The notes under the pieces were generated by a model that was not told the origin of the DNA, made no database searches, and saw only the letters and a list, made by a program, of their open reading frames with translations. A stretch of DNA of 64,000 bases from an uncultured Collinsella sp. Lineage in GTDB: Bacteria > Actinomycetota > Coriobacteriia > Coriobacteriales > Coriobacteriaceae. Where the stretch lies: assembly GCA_958427355.1 (NCBI GenBank), contig CAUACA010000005.1, positions 1 through 64,000 of the forward strand, read 5' to 3'. Below, piece after piece: positions 16,022 to 24,770 of this stretch (within the stretch, counting starts at the first letter, position 1; the number at the start of each line of letters is the position of its first letter). Position numbers and translations under genes: made by a program.

Positions 16022-16861
16022 ATGTATAAGATCCTGGAGAAGACGCAGTTCTCGGAGAAGGTGTTCAAGTTCCGCATCGAGGCGCCCGCAATCGCCAAGC
16101 ATGCGCACGCTGGACAGTTCCTCATGGTTCGCGCCAACGAGACGGGCGAGCGCGTCCCGTTTACCCTAGCTGGCTGGAACGGTGACGAGGGCTGGGTCGA
16201 GTTCATCTTCATGGTGATCGGCAAGACCACCGAGATGCTTTCCACCTACGAGGCCGGCGAGTCGCTGCGCGACGTCGTGGGCCCGCTGGGCGTTCCCACC
16301 GAGATGGCCGAGGGCCCCTGCGCCGTCATTGGCGGCGGCGTCGGCCTGGCAATTGCCTTCCCGGTCGCCAAGCACCTGGTCGAGACCGGCCACGAGGTCC
16401 ACGCCATCATGGGCGCCCGCACCAAGGACCTCCTGCTCATGGAGGACCAGTTCCGCGAGCTCCTCGACGAGGACCGCATCCATATCACCACCGATGACGG
16501 CTCCTACGGCGAGCAGGGCGTTGTCACCGCTCCGCTGGAGCGCCTGCTGCAGGACAAGGCCGTGAGCCAGGTCTTCTGCGTCGGTCCCGTTCCGATGATG
16601 AAGTTCTCGACCCTCACCGCCCAGAAGTACGACACCCCCATCACCGCGTCGCTCAACCCCATCATGGTTGACGGCACCGGTATGTGCGGCTGCTGCCGCG
16701 TCGAGGTGGGCGGCGTGACCAAGTTCGCTTGCGTCGACGGCCCCGACTTCGATGCCACCCTGGTCGACTGGGATGACCTTCGTGCCCGCCAGGCCGCTTA
16801 CCGTTCCGAAGAGGGCGAGTCCCTCAAGGCCTATGAGGAAAAGAGCTGCGCATGCCACTAG
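16022..16861 (+). CDS. Sulfide/dihydroorotate-dehydrogenase-type FAD/NAD-binding subunit (NfnA-like)
   Basis: A flavoprotein subunit of 279 residues of the ferredoxin-NADP reductase superfamily. It has an N-terminal FAD-binding barrel (GQFLMVRANETGERVPFTLAG near 27), an NAD-binding domain (VIGGGVGLAIAFPVAKHL near 101) and a C-terminal [2Fe-2S] cysteine cluster (DGTGMCGCCRVEVGG with a distal FACVDG, near 219-238). Together with the overlapping next gene it matches the NfnA/NfnB pair, a transhydrogenase that links NADH, ferredoxin and NADPH pools; the alternative name is sulfide dehydrogenase SudB. The next gene's start overlaps its end by ten bases. The electron partner is inferred. Confidence 0.88.
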   Translation: MYKILEKTQFSEKVFKFRIEAPAIAKHAHAGQFLMVRANETGERVPFTLAGWNGDEGWVEFIFMVIGKTTEMLSTYEAGESLRDVVGPLGVPTEMAEGPCAVIGGGVGLAIAFPVAKHLVETGHEVHAIMGARTKDLLLMEDQFRELLDEDRIHITTDDGSYGEQGVVTAPLERLLQDKAVSQVFCVGPVPMMKFSTLTAQKYDTPITASLNPIMVDGTGMCGCCRVEVGGVTKFACVDGPDFDATLVDWDDLRARQAAYRSEEGESLKAYEEKSCACH

Positions 16862-18261
16862 TTAACGGTCGTTTCGTTGCCGATATGAAGTCGCCCCGCA
16901 CCCCCGATAACGAGGAGCCGGCTGCCGAGCGCGCCTGCGACTTCCGCCCCGTCGACAAGGGCTTCACCGAGGAGATGGCGCTGGCCGAGGCCGAGCGCTG
17001 CCTCAACTGCAAGAAGCCGTTCTGTGTTGAGGGCTGCCCTGTCAACATCAACATCCCCCGCTTTATCGAGCAGATCCGCGAGAAGGACTTCGGCGGCGCT
17101 CTCGATACCATCCGCGAGGACTCCATGCTTCCCGCCATCTGCGGCCGCGTCTGCCCGCAGGAGAACCAGTGCGAGGGCAAGTGCATCCGTGGCAAGAAGT
17201 CCGAGCCCGTGGCCATCGGCCAGCTCGAGCGCTTCCTGGGTGATCGCCCCGAGCTCGCCTCCACGCCCAAGATGGCTCCCAAGAACGGCAAGAAGGTCGC
17301 CGTCGTCGGCTCCGGCCCGTCCGGCATCACCTGCGCCGGCGAGCTCGCCCGTAACGGCTTTGACGTTACCGTCTTTGAGGCCTTCTTCACCGGCGGCGGC
17401 GTGCTGGTCTACGGCATCCCCGAGTTCCGTCTGCCCAAGGCGGTCGTCAAGCGCGAGATTGACGGCCTGGAGGACATGGGCGTCAAGTTTGAGTACAACT
17501 CCGTCGTGGGCAACATGGCCACGGCCGAGGAGCTGTTCGAGCAGGGCTTCGACGCCATCTACGTGGCGACCGGCGCTGGCCTGCCCAAGTTCCTCAACGT
17601 CCCCGGCGAGAACCTGCCCAACGTCTTCTTCGCTAACGAGTACCTCACCCGCGTGAACCTGATGAAGGCCAACAAGTTCCCCGAGTACGACACCCCCACC
17701 AAGCACGGCAAGAACGTCGTCGTCTTTGGTGGCGGCAACGTGGCTATGGACGCCGTCCGTACCGCCAAGCGCCTGGGCGCCGAGCACGCCATCATCGCCT
17801 ACCGTCGTACCGAGGACGAGATGCCCTGCCGTCGCGCCGAGCTGCACCATGCTAAGGCCGAGGGCGTCGAGGTTCTGCCGCTCGTCTCCCCGCTCGAGTT
17901 TGTCGCTGGCGAGGACGGCTCCGTGTGCGCCGTCAAGGTCCAGAAGATGGAGCTCGGCGAGCCTGACGAGTCCGGCCGTCGTCGCCCGGTGCCCATCGAG
18001 GGCGCCATCGAGGAGATCCCCTGCGACGTCGCGATCTCGGCTATCGGCACCAACGCCAACCCCTTCGCAAAGAAGATCGGCGGCAAGATGGAGCTCAACA
18101 AGTGGGGCTACATCGTCGCCGACGAGGAGACCGGCCAGACCACCGATCCCCGCATCTGGGCTGGCGGCGACATCGTCACCGGTGCCGCTACGGTCATTCT
18201 GGCGATGGGCGCCGGCAAGAAGGCCGCCGCTTCCATCACCAAGAGCCTGCTGGGCGAGTAA
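16852..18261 (+). CDS. NADPH-dependent flavoprotein, GltD/NfnB-like
   Basis: A 469-residue iron-sulfur flavoprotein. Cysteine sets CLNCKKPFCVEGCPV near 46 and CGRVCPQENQCEGKC near 95 hold the N-terminal [4Fe-4S] clusters; VVGSGPSGITCAGELARNGF near 151 binds FAD and VVFGGGNVAMDAVRTAKRLGA near 289 binds NADPH. AGGDIVTGAATVILAMGAGK near 436 is the C-terminal FAD motif. This is the glutamate synthase small-subunit family. No large glutamate synthase subunit is nearby, while the overlapping gene upstream is NfnA-like, so NfnB (NADH-dependent ferredoxin:NADP oxidoreductase) is the better call than gltD. Confidence 0.88.
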   Translation: MPLVNGRFVADMKSPRTPDNEEPAAERACDFRPVDKGFTEEMALAEAERCLNCKKPFCVEGCPVNINIPRFIEQIREKDFGGALDTIREDSMLPAICGRVCPQENQCEGKCIRGKKSEPVAIGQLERFLGDRPELASTPKMAPKNGKKVAVVGSGPSGITCAGELARNGFDVTVFEAFFTGGGVLVYGIPEFRLPKAVVKREIDGLEDMGVKFEYNSVVGNMATAEELFEQGFDAIYVATGAGLPKFLNVPGENLPNVFFANEYLTRVNLMKANKFPEYDTPTKHGKNVVVFGGGNVAMDAVRTAKRLGAEHAIIAYRRTEDEMPCRRAELHHAKAEGVEVLPLVSPLEFVAGEDGSVCAVKVQKMELGEPDESGRRRPVPIEGAIEEIPCDVAISAIGTNANPFAKKIGGKMELNKWGYIVADEETGQTTDPRIWAGGDIVTGAATVILAMGAGKKAAASITKSLLGE

Positions 18262-18289
18262 TCACCCGCAGCGCTAGCCACCAAACGGC

Positions 18290-18328
18290 AAAGTCCCCGT
18301 CGAGCACACGCCCGGCGGGGACTTTTTC
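18290..18328 (+). terminator. Terminator of the NfnAB-like operon
   Basis: Stem AAAGTCCCCG with CGGGGACTTT extended by a few pairs, then TTTTT, 29 bases after the stop codon. Confidence 0.9.
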
Positions 18329-18342
18329 TATGCCGGCCGCCC

Positions 18343-18381
18343 AAACCACCACAAAGGTGCCTGTCCCCTTTGTGGTGGTTT
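18343..18381. repeat. Hairpin of the 'CACAAAGG..CTGTCCCC' family
   Basis: Perfect 15 bp stem (AAACCACCACAAAGG and its complement) with loop TGCCTGTCC. Similar hairpins with CAAAGG arms occur at 19029-19059 and 58369-58401. It sits between convergent genes and may also stop transcription from the right. Confidence 0.7.
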
Positions 18382-18388
18382 CAACTGG

Positions 18389-19012
18389 TTAGCCTTCGAG
18401 TTGGGCCACCTTGTAGCGGTAGGCTGCGGCGATGACGTCCTTGCAGCCTTCGCGGCCCAGCTTGGCGCGGTTGACGACGATGTCTTTACCGCTCGTCATC
18501 TTCCACTTGCCGGCGCTATAGCGCTTATAGAACGCCTCGCGCGCCTTCTGCTGCTGTTTGACCAGCTTGGCGCCCTTCTTTTTGTTAAGGCCACGCTTCT
18601 TGCGCACAATCTCGACGCGGTCCTCAAAGGGTGCGGTCACCAACACGGCAATGTGGTTGGGGTTGTTGCGCAGCAGGTAATCGGACAGACGGCCTTCGAT
18701 AATGCAGCTCTCGGTCTCGCCCAGATCCAAAATCACCTGGCTCATCTTTTGGAACAACTTATCCGAGTACGAACGCGCATCGTAGCGGTCGGGCAGAAAC
18801 GCCATGTTCTCCACGGCCAGACGCTCATCATAGGCGGCCATCTTATCAAGCGACTCGCCCGCGCGCAGCGACGCACGTACCAGCAGCTCGTTATCGTACA
18901 GCGGAATCCCCAACTCGTCGGCAAGCATGCGGCCAATCTCGTGGCCCTCGGCGCCAAAGTCGCGCGCGATGGTAATGACCACAGGATTCTTCTTATTCTC
19001 CAGATCGCTCAT
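18389..19012 (-). CDS. Cytidylate-kinase-like family protein
   Basis: A P-loop-containing protein of 207 residues of the cytidylate kinase-like family 2. The N-terminus VVITIARDFGAEGHEIGRMLADELG near residue 10 is the atypical phosphate-binding loop of this group; CIIEGRLSDYLLRNNPNHIAVLVTAPFEDRVE near 103 and KKGAKLVKQQQKAREAFYKRYSAGKW near 145 match the lid/NMP-binding region. The substrate is not known and may not be CMP. The ATG at 19012 was chosen over one 45 bases upstream because GAAAGGA precedes it. It is last in the order after the amino acid ABC transporter, separated from it by a hairpin. Confidence 0.8.
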   Translation of the reverse strand: MSDLENKKNPVVITIARDFGAEGHEIGRMLADELGIPLYDNELLVRASLRAGESLDKMAAYDERLAVENMAFLPDRYDARSYSDKLFQKMSQVILDLGETESCIIEGRLSDYLLRNNPNHIAVLVTAPFEDRVEIVRKKRGLNKKKGAKLVKQQQKAREAFYKRYSAGKWKMTSGKDIVVNRAKLGREGCKDVIAAAYRYKVAQLEG

Positions 19013-19028
19013 CGCGATTCCTTTCTCT

Positions 19029-19059
19029 ATGTGACAAAGGAGCTGTCCCTTTGCCACAT
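19029..19059. repeat. Hairpin of the 'CACAAAGG..CTGTCCCC' family
   Basis: Arms ATGTGACAAAGG and CCTTTGCCACAT pair with one mismatch around a 7 nt loop with CTGTC. It lies in the 48-base gap between the ABC permease and the kinase-like gene, so it may attenuate or end the ABC operon. Confidence 0.65.
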
Positions 19060-19060
19060 T

Positions 19061-19699
19061 CTACGCTGCCACCATTCGCCTCTGATATGCGCGAACCAGC
19101 AACGAGATGCCAAAGTTGAGTACAAAGTACATCGCAAACACCAGGCCGTAGAGCATGAGCACCTGCGACAGGTCGATCGCGTGGGCCATCACGACATTTG
19201 CCGCGTACATGAGCTCGGCCACGTTAATGCCCGAAAGATACGAGCTGTCCTTGATGACGGTCGTGCACTGGCTAAACAGCGCCGGAATGATCGTCTTAAA
19301 TGTCTGCGGCAGAATGATGTAGCGCATGGTGGCAAAGAAGCCGAAGCCCTGGCTCTGCGCTGCCTCAAACTGGCCGCGCGGAATCGAGTTGAGGCCGCCG
19401 CGCACAATCTCGGCCATAACAGCGCTGGTAAACAGCGTAAAGGCGATGGTCGAAATCACAATGTCCAAACCCTGCACCGTAAAGTAGATAAACAGAATCC
19501 ACAGCAGGTTCGGCGTGCAACGGAACAGCTCGATGTAGGCGCTCACCAAAATACGGAACGGGCGGGGCGCATAGCTTTTAACGAGCGCCAGCACCGTGCC
19601 AAAGATAAGCGAGAAAAAGATCGACAGCGCCGAGATCTCGATTGTCTTAACAAAGCCGCCCCAAATGTAGAGCAGGTTGGTCGCGTTGAAGATTTCCAT
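19061..19699 (-). CDS. Amino acid ABC transporter permease (second)
   Basis: An integral membrane subunit of 212 residues of the His/Glu/Gln polar amino acid family, with about five hydrophobic segments. The EAA loop that contacts the ATPase is GGLNSIPRGQFEAAQSQGFGFF near 100, and CTPNLLWILFIYF near 62 is the usual family motif. It lies four bases downstream of the first permease gene and would form a heterodimer with it. The substrate cannot be named from sequence alone. Confidence 0.92.
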   Translation of the reverse strand: MEIFNATNLLYIWGGFVKTIEISALSIFFSLIFGTVLALVKSYAPRPFRILVSAYIELFRCTPNLLWILFIYFTVQGLDIVISTIAFTLFTSAVMAEIVRGGLNSIPRGQFEAAQSQGFGFFATMRYIILPQTFKTIIPALFSQCTTVIKDSSYLSGINVAELMYAANVVMAHAIDLSQVLMLYGLVFAMYFVLNFGISLLVRAYQRRMVAA

Positions 19700-19702
19700 G
19701 CG

Positions 19703-20449
19703 CTAGGCCTCCTCTACGTTGTCGAGCCCCAGCTCGGCCAGGCTCACGCCGCGCGGACGCTCCTTGGAGCGGCGCTCGAGCCACTGCACCAGCATGGCGA
19801 GCGGAAAGCAGATGATGAAGTACATAAGGCAGCAGACGATGTATCCCTGCAGGTAACCGTACAGACTCACAAAGTTGTCGGAACGGTACATAAGGTCGCC
19901 GCCGGCCACAAGCGCCAGCACCGACGTGTTCTTGACCAGGTTGAGTGCCTGGTTACACAGCGGCGGCAGAATGATCTTGAATGTCTGGGGCAGCACGATG
20001 TACCAGTACGCCTGCGCACGGGTGAAGCCCTGGCTCTGGGCCGCCTCCATCTGACCGCGCGGAACCGCCTCGATACCAGTGCGGATGACCTCCGAAATGT
20101 AGGCCGCGTGATACAGGCCCACACCCAAGAAGCCCAGCACGAACGGCGCGATGCGCACCGGCTGATCGGCACCGGTTATGGCCTGCAAAAACTGCGGACC
20201 GGCCATGTACATAAAGAGCACCTGCACGGGCAACGGGGTGTTCTGGTAAAACTCCACGTACACGCGGCTTATGGCGCGCAGCACGCGTGAGCGAGTGGTA
20301 GAGAACACGCCCAGCAGCGTGCCCAGTACCAGCGACAGCAGTAGACCGGCAACGACCACTTGCAGCGTCACGCCAAAGCCCTCCCAGAAGGGCCCCATGT
20401 TTTGAAATGTCGTCGACCAACGGTCGGCGTCAAATAATCCTTCGAGCAT
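19703..20449 (-). CDS. Amino acid ABC transporter permease (first)
   Basis: A permease of 248 residues of the same family as the next gene. QNTPLPVQVLFMYMAGP near 75 and the EAA loop GIEAVPRGQMEAAQSQGFTRAQ near 130 are characteristic. The ATG at 20449 has AAGGAAGGA at good spacing; the frame is open for another 23 codons without a ribosome site. It lies 25 bases after the binding-protein gene in a four-gene operon (ATPase, binding protein, two permeases). Confidence 0.92.
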   Translation of the reverse strand: MLEGLFDADRWSTTFQNMGPFWEGFGVTLQVVVAGLLLSLVLGTLLGVFSTTRSRVLRAISRVYVEFYQNTPLPVQVLFMYMAGPQFLQAITGADQPVRIAPFVLGFLGVGLYHAAYISEVIRTGIEAVPRGQMEAAQSQGFTRAQAYWYIVLPQTFKIILPPLCNQALNLVKNTSVLALVAGGDLMYRSDNFVSLYGYLQGYIVCCLMYFIICFPLAMLVQWLERRSKERPRGVSLAELGLDNVEEA

Positions 20450-20474
20450 TTGATTCCTTCCTTGGACGATGCGC

Positions 20475-21353
20475 CTATACAAGACCCCAGGTCTTGACCT
20501 CTTGGTCGAGCCAGCCATCGGCCAGGCGATCGCAAATCACCTGATCGACCACGGCCGAAAGGTCGCAGCCCTTCTTGGTCGCCACGCCATAGCCCTGCTC
20601 GCCAAACTTGACCTCGGGCTGCAGAAGCTCAACGGTCTCGTTCATGTAACCGGCCAGCGTGGAGCGGTCCATGGCAAAGACGTCGATATTGCCGGCGTCG
20701 AGCGAACTCTTGATGACGGGATAGCCGCTAAAGGCCCTAAACTCGGGCTTGCAGCTAAAGCCGTTGTCCTTGATCATCTGCTCGATCAGACCCTGCGTGG
20801 TGGCACCCTGGCTCACACCAATGACCTTGCCGTCCAGATCCTCAATCGAGGTAAAGCCCGAACGCTTCTTGACCATGAGCCCCACGTAGTCGGTGCGGTA
20901 CGGCGTCGAGAAATCCCAGCTCTTCTTGCGCTCGTCGGTGATGGTGTAGGTCGCCGCGACCACGTCGAGTTGGCCGTTATCGATCAGCGGGCCGCGTGTC
21001 TTGGGCGTTACGTCGGTAAACTCGACAAGCTCCTGGGCGCGGGCCTCCTTGTAGCTCACGCCAAAGACGGCAGCGGCGATCTGGTAGCACAAATCGACTT
21101 CCATGCCCTCAAAGCGACCCTTGGCGGTGTCGTAATAGCCATAGCCGGGAACGTCCTTCTTAACGCCGGCATTCAGATGGCCACGCGACTTGATGGCCGC
21201 AAGCTTGGACCCCTTGTCGGAGCCCTCTCCGCTGGTGGAGTTGCCGCAACCGGTAAGCGCGGTCCCCGTCAGCGCGAGCATGCCGGCGCCCGCCAGCTGC
21301 AAAAAGTGACGGCGCGACACGGCCGCCCTCGTCATATCCGTCATGTCCATCAC
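20475..21353 (-). CDS. Amino acid ABC transporter substrate-binding lipoprotein
   Basis: An extracellular solute-binding protein, family 3, of about 292 residues. The N-terminus has SRRHFLQLAGAGMLALTGTALTGCG: a twin-arginine-like start, a hydrophobic core and a lipobox LTGC, so it is probably exported and anchored by lipid at the cysteine near 36. GRFEGMEVDLCYQIAAAVFG near 83 and VVAATYTITDERKKSWDFSTPY near 129 are typical of the family. Several in-frame starts (GTG 21353, ATG 21350, ATG 21344) lie within ten bases, and the exact one is unclear. It directly follows the ATPase gene. Confidence 0.92.
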   Translation of the reverse strand: MMDMTDMTRAAVSRRHFLQLAGAGMLALTGTALTGCGNSTSGEGSDKGSKLAAIKSRGHLNAGVKKDVPGYGYYDTAKGRFEGMEVDLCYQIAAAVFGVSYKEARAQELVEFTDVTPKTRGPLIDNGQLDVVAATYTITDERKKSWDFSTPYRTDYVGLMVKKRSGFTSIEDLDGKVIGVSQGATTQGLIEQMIKDNGFSCKPEFRAFSGYPVIKSSLDAGNIDVFAMDRSTLAGYMNETVELLQPEVKFGEQGYGVATKKGCDLSAVVDQVICDRLADGWLDQEVKTWGLV

Positions 21354-21358
21354 CGCGC

Positions 21359-22090
21359 CTAGTGCAGAATCTTGGACAGGAACTCGCGGCAGCGCGGGTT
21401 CTCGGGGTTATCGAAGAAGTGCTCGGGCGTGCCCTCCTCCAGAATGCGGCCGTCCTCCATAAAGATGACGCGGTCGGCCACCTGACGCGCAAAGCCCATC
21501 TCGTGCGTCACGCAAATCATGGTGATATCCTCCTGCGCGAGCTCAATCATAACGTCCAGAACCTCCTGGACCATCTCGGGATCGAGCGCCGAGGTCGGCT
21601 CGTCAAACAGGATGATGGGCTGCTTGGTGCACAGGGCACGGGCGATGGCGATGCGCTGCTGCTGACCGCCCGAGAGATTCTGCGGATACTCGCCGGCCTT
21701 ATGAGCCATACCGACGCGCTTGAGCGCGGCGATGGCGATCTCGGTCGCCTCCTCTTTGCTCTTCTTTTGCAGCTTGATGGGCGCGAGCGTCAGGTTGCCG
21801 AGCACCGTCATGTTGGGATACAGGTTGAACTGCTGAAACACCATGGAGCTGTACTTGCGAGCCATCTCCAGGTGGTTCTTTTTGGTGAGCGGCGTGCCAT
21901 CGATGACGACCTCGCCCGACGTGGGTTCCTCCAGATAATCGACGCAACGGATGAGCGTCGACTTACCCGAGCCGGAAGGCCCGATCATTACGAGCTTCTC
22001 GCCGCGCTTGACGGTGAGATTGATATCTTTGAGCACATGCAGGTCGCCAAAGTACTTGTTGAGATGCTTGATCTCGATCATGTCTGCCAT
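21359..22090 (-). CDS. Amino acid ABC transporter ATP-binding protein
   Basis: The ATPase (243 residues, GlnQ/HisP type) of the polar amino acid uptake system. Walker A MIGPSGSGKST near 35, Q-loop FQQFNLYPNMTVLGN near 84, signature NLSGGQQQRIAIARAL near 138, Walker B IILFDEPTSALDPE and the H-loop CVTHEMGFARQVADRVIFM. It is first in the operon, with GAAGGG before the ATG. Confidence 0.95.
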   Translation of the reverse strand: MADMIEIKHLNKYFGDLHVLKDINLTVKRGEKLVMIGPSGSGKSTLIRCVDYLEEPTSGEVVIDGTPLTKKNHLEMARKYSSMVFQQFNLYPNMTVLGNLTLAPIKLQKKSKEEATEIAIAALKRVGMAHKAGEYPQNLSGGQQQRIAIARALCTKQPIILFDEPTSALDPEMVQEVLDVMIELAQEDITMICVTHEMGFARQVADRVIFMEDGRILEEGTPEHFFDNPENPRCREFLSKILH

Positions 22091-22216
22091 GAATATCCCT
22101 TCCCTGCGTTTACACGAGTTGAACTATTGTACGGAAAGAACCATGTTTCCGCAGCCCACACTACATTCCCGTAAAGAACCCGCAACCTTTAACCCACTCA
22201 TTGGGGACAGCCCAGC

Positions 22217-22250
22217 AAAAAGGGGCGCGACCACAATGGTCACGCCCCCT
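22217..22250 (-). terminator. Terminator after yqeY
   Basis: On the minus strand AGGGGGCGTGACC pairs with GGTCGCGCCCC and is followed by TTTTT, 28 bases after the YqeY stop. Confidence 0.88.
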
Positions 22251-22277
22251 CAACATCAACTATGTACCGCTCGGCCC

Positions 22278-22721
22278 CTACGCGAGTTTGGCGCCGACGA
22301 TCTTTGCTGCTGCCGGCTTGTCGAAGTTGCCGCCGGTGGCCTTGCCGAGTGCGCCCATAACCTGGCCCATCTGCTTCTTAGAGGTTGCGCCCAGCTCGGC
22401 GATGACCTGCTCGATCAAGGCCTCGAGCTCCTCGCCCGAAACCTGCGCGGGCAGCAGGCTCTCCAGAATCTTGACCTGCTCGGTCAGGTTGTCGGTACGC
22501 TCTTGGTCGGTACCGGCCTTGATGGACATCTCCAGCGTCTCGCTCGTCTGCTTAATCAGACGCTTGATCATGCTGTTGACGTCTTCCTCGGTCACATCGC
22601 GGCGCTCGTTAACCTCGATATTCTTCACCTCGGCCTTAACCTGGCGAATGATGGACAGGCGAACCTTGTCCTTGGCCTTCATGGCCGCGATCATTTCCTT
22701 CTGCAGCTCTTCGTTGGTCAT
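22278..22721 (-). CDS. GatB/YqeY domain protein
   Basis: A 147-residue protein of the YqeY family, related to the tail domain of the GatB amidotransferase subunit; its role is unclear, possibly binding tRNA. The sequence is largely helical: RLSIIRQVKAEVKNIEV near 22, VNSMIKRLIKQTSETLEM and the C-terminal MGQVMGALGKATGGNFDKPAAAKIV typical of the family. The start is the ATG at 22721, behind GAGAGGA. It lies 54 bases downstream of the foldase gene and may be cotranscribed with it. Confidence 0.88.
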   Translation of the reverse strand: MTNEELQKEMIAAMKAKDKVRLSIIRQVKAEVKNIEVNERRDVTEEDVNSMIKRLIKQTSETLEMSIKAGTDQERTDNLTEQVKILESLLPAQVSGEELEALIEQVIAELGATSKKQMGQVMGALGKATGGNFDKPAAAKIVGAKLA

Positions 22722-22775
22722 CTGCAAATCCTCTCTAATAGCGTGAGCGGCGCTCGCGCGAGCACCGCCCCATGA

Positions 22776-23999
22776 TTACTCAGTCGTCGACGAATCGTCG
22801 GTCGAGCTCTTGGTGACGCCCTTCAGACTCACGTTATAGGGTACGTCCTTGGGCATGGGGTTGACGGTAATGTCGGCGTCCTTCTTGTACTGCTCCAGCC
22901 ACTCGCTGTATGCAGTACTGGCCGCCTGCGTCTTCACCACGTTGGAGACGTACTTCTTGATGTCCTTGGGCACCTGCTTAATGTCATCGACCTGATTATC
23001 GACATGGAAGTAGTCGGTGCACTTGATGATGTGATAACCATAGGTCGACTCGACGACGTCGCTCACATCGCCCTTGTTGAGCCCCTCGAGCGCCGCCTGA
23101 TAGCTGTCGACGAAGGTAGTGAGCTTGTCCCAGCCAACATCGCCCTTCTTGTCCTTGGAGCCGGTGTCATCGGAGTACTGCTCCACGGCGTCCTCAAAGC
23201 TCAACTCGCCGGAGTTGATCTTGTCCAGGCACTCCTGCGCCTTGGCCTTGGCGGCAGCTTTGTCCTCGTCGGAAGCGTCAGAATCGACCTTAATCAAGAT
23301 ATTCGACGAACGACGGGCGTCGTTGTAGTTGGACAGGTTCTCATTGATGTAATCGACAATCTCGCTGTCCTTGGGCTTGCTGGTGGGTGCCACGGCATCC
23401 TTGAGCTTCTGCTGCGCCAGGCTCTCCTTGAGCGAATCCTTGTAGGTGTCCTCGGTGTAGCCGTAGGTCTTGAGAGTCTTCTTAAAAGTCTTGGCACCGC
23501 CCGCGCTCTTGCACGCGTCCTTCCAAGCCTTCTCGACCTCGTCGTCCGACACCGTCACGCCGTTTTCCTTCTGCGCCTGCTGAAGCAGAATCTGCTGCGT
23601 GTAGGAGTCGATGAGTTGCTTGCGGTACTTCTTGGGCGTGAGGTCGTTGTCGACCAGGTACTGTGCCCAGTCCTTGTCCTTGGTGTAGCCGTAGGACGTG
23701 CGCATGCTCATGATCTGCTTGGTCACGGTGTCCTCGGTGAGGTTGGTGCCGTTGATAGTGGCAGCCACACCGCCGGTGAGCTTATAGCCCGAGCCGGCGC
23801 TTTCGGTCTGCGACATCAGGCCGGAGCACGCCATGGCCGAAACGGAGAGCAGCATCGCCAGCACGCCGATGACCACCAGGACAATCTTGACGGTCTTGGA
23901 CACATAGGTCTTGCGCTGCTTCTTGCGAGAGCTGGAGGCGGCGCGGGACCGTTGCTCGGGCGTCGGCGCGACCTCGGGGTTCTTTTTCTTGTTTGCCAT
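22776..23999 (-). CDS. Membrane-anchored parvulin-type peptidyl-prolyl isomerase (PrsA/SurA-like foldase)
   Basis: An extracytoplasmic folding factor of 407 residues. A basic N-terminus (about 1-36) precedes one hydrophobic segment IVLVVIGVLAMLLSVSAMACSG (about 39-60), which could be a lipoprotein or uncleaved anchor (AMAC resembles a lipobox). A SurA_N-like helical region (about 85-220) is followed by a parvulin domain (about 225-350) with RSSNILIKV near 234, DVGWDKL near 288 and YGYHIIKCTD near 320. The C-terminal tail is rich in S, T and D. It likely aids folding of exported proteins such as the GH31 and binding proteins. Confidence 0.88.
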   Translation of the reverse strand: MANKKKNPEVAPTPEQRSRAASSSRKKQRKTYVSKTVKIVLVVIGVLAMLLSVSAMACSGLMSQTESAGSGYKLTGGVAATINGTNLTEDTVTKQIMSMRTSYGYTKDKDWAQYLVDNDLTPKKYRKQLIDSYTQQILLQQAQKENGVTVSDDEVEKAWKDACKSAGGAKTFKKTLKTYGYTEDTYKDSLKESLAQQKLKDAVAPTSKPKDSEIVDYINENLSNYNDARRSSNILIKVDSDASDEDKAAAKAKAQECLDKINSGELSFEDAVEQYSDDTGSKDKKGDVGWDKLTTFVDSYQAALEGLNKGDVSDVVESTYGYHIIKCTDYFHVDNQVDDIKQVPKDIKKYVSNVVKTQAASTAYSEWLEQYKKDADITVNPMPKDVPYNVSLKGVTKSSTDDSSTTE

Positions 24000-24150
24000 G
24001 TTTGGCCTTTCGCATCACGAATCGAACAAACGCCATTGTGTCACAACGCAGCCCCGCGGCACACCTGGTGCATGGGGGATGGGTTAATCTGCACCATTTT
24101 GGTGCAAAGGGGACAAGTCTGGCAGGTTAATGCCAGGGCGCTCCTTTTCT

Positions 24151-24183
24151 GCCGGCAGTTAGGGACAGTCCCCAGGTGCCGGC
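24151..24183 (-). terminator. Hairpin downstream of the PTS IIA gene
   Basis: GCCGGCA pairs with TGCCGGC and an inner GGGAC with GTCCC. It lies 10 bases after the PTS gene stop. The inner GGGACAGTCCC resembles the hairpin repeats elsewhere in the window. Confidence 0.45.
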
Positions 24184-24193
24184 TTAGCTCCAC

Positions 24194-24658
24194 CTAGAAG
24201 TGGCGACGGATGGCGTCGACCATGCCCTGCGGCGTGGTCTGGCCAAGCACGTCGGCCGCGGCGCCGGCGTCCATAAAGATATTCATGAGCGCTTGCAGAG
24301 CCTCGACCTGGCCGCCCGGCTCGGCAATGCCCAGGTTGATGATGATCTGCGCCGGCACCGGGGCGCCCATGCCCGCCATCGCGTTAAACGTCACGGGTGC
24401 GGCGGGCTTTACCACCGCGATATAGGGCTTGGCCACAAATCCCGGATCGGTATGTGGAATGGCGATGTTTGCCGCCGGCATAGCGAGACCCGTGGGATAG
24501 GCGTCCTCGCGCGTGCGGACGGCGTCGAACCAACCGGGCGCAATGTAGCCGCGCGGGGCAAGCTCGTCCTCGAGTTGCGCAAACACTTCATCCGGCGTCG
24601 CACACTCCCAATCAAAAAACACCAGCTCAGGCGTAAACAGCGCTTCGTTATCCGCCAT
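24194..24658 (-). CDS. PTS sugar transporter subunit IIA (fructose/mannitol class)
   Basis: A 154-residue single-domain EIIA of the fructose/mannitol/galactitol superfamily. The phosphorylatable histidine lies in NIAIPHTDPGF near 85, preceded by AYPTGLAMP, and the C-terminal helix region ALQALMNIFMDAGAAADVL matches the family. No IIB or IIC gene is adjacent, so it is an orphan component: it may serve a transporter encoded elsewhere or have a regulatory task. It has its own gap on both sides and is transcribed away from purN. Confidence 0.88.
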   Translation of the reverse strand: MADNEALFTPELVFFDWECATPDEVFAQLEDELAPRGYIAPGWFDAVRTREDAYPTGLAMPAANIAIPHTDPGFVAKPYIAVVKPAAPVTFNAMAGMGAPVPAQIIINLGIAEPGGQVEALQALMNIFMDAGAAADVLGQTTPQGMVDAIRRHF

Positions 24659-24770
24659 GCGCTCACCTCTCTCACCTAGTCACCTGGGACGTTCTTAAAC
24701 AAAGGGTGGCCACTTGCGCCTTGGCGCCAATGACCACCCTGACTACTCGGCTAAATTGTACTGTGCGCCG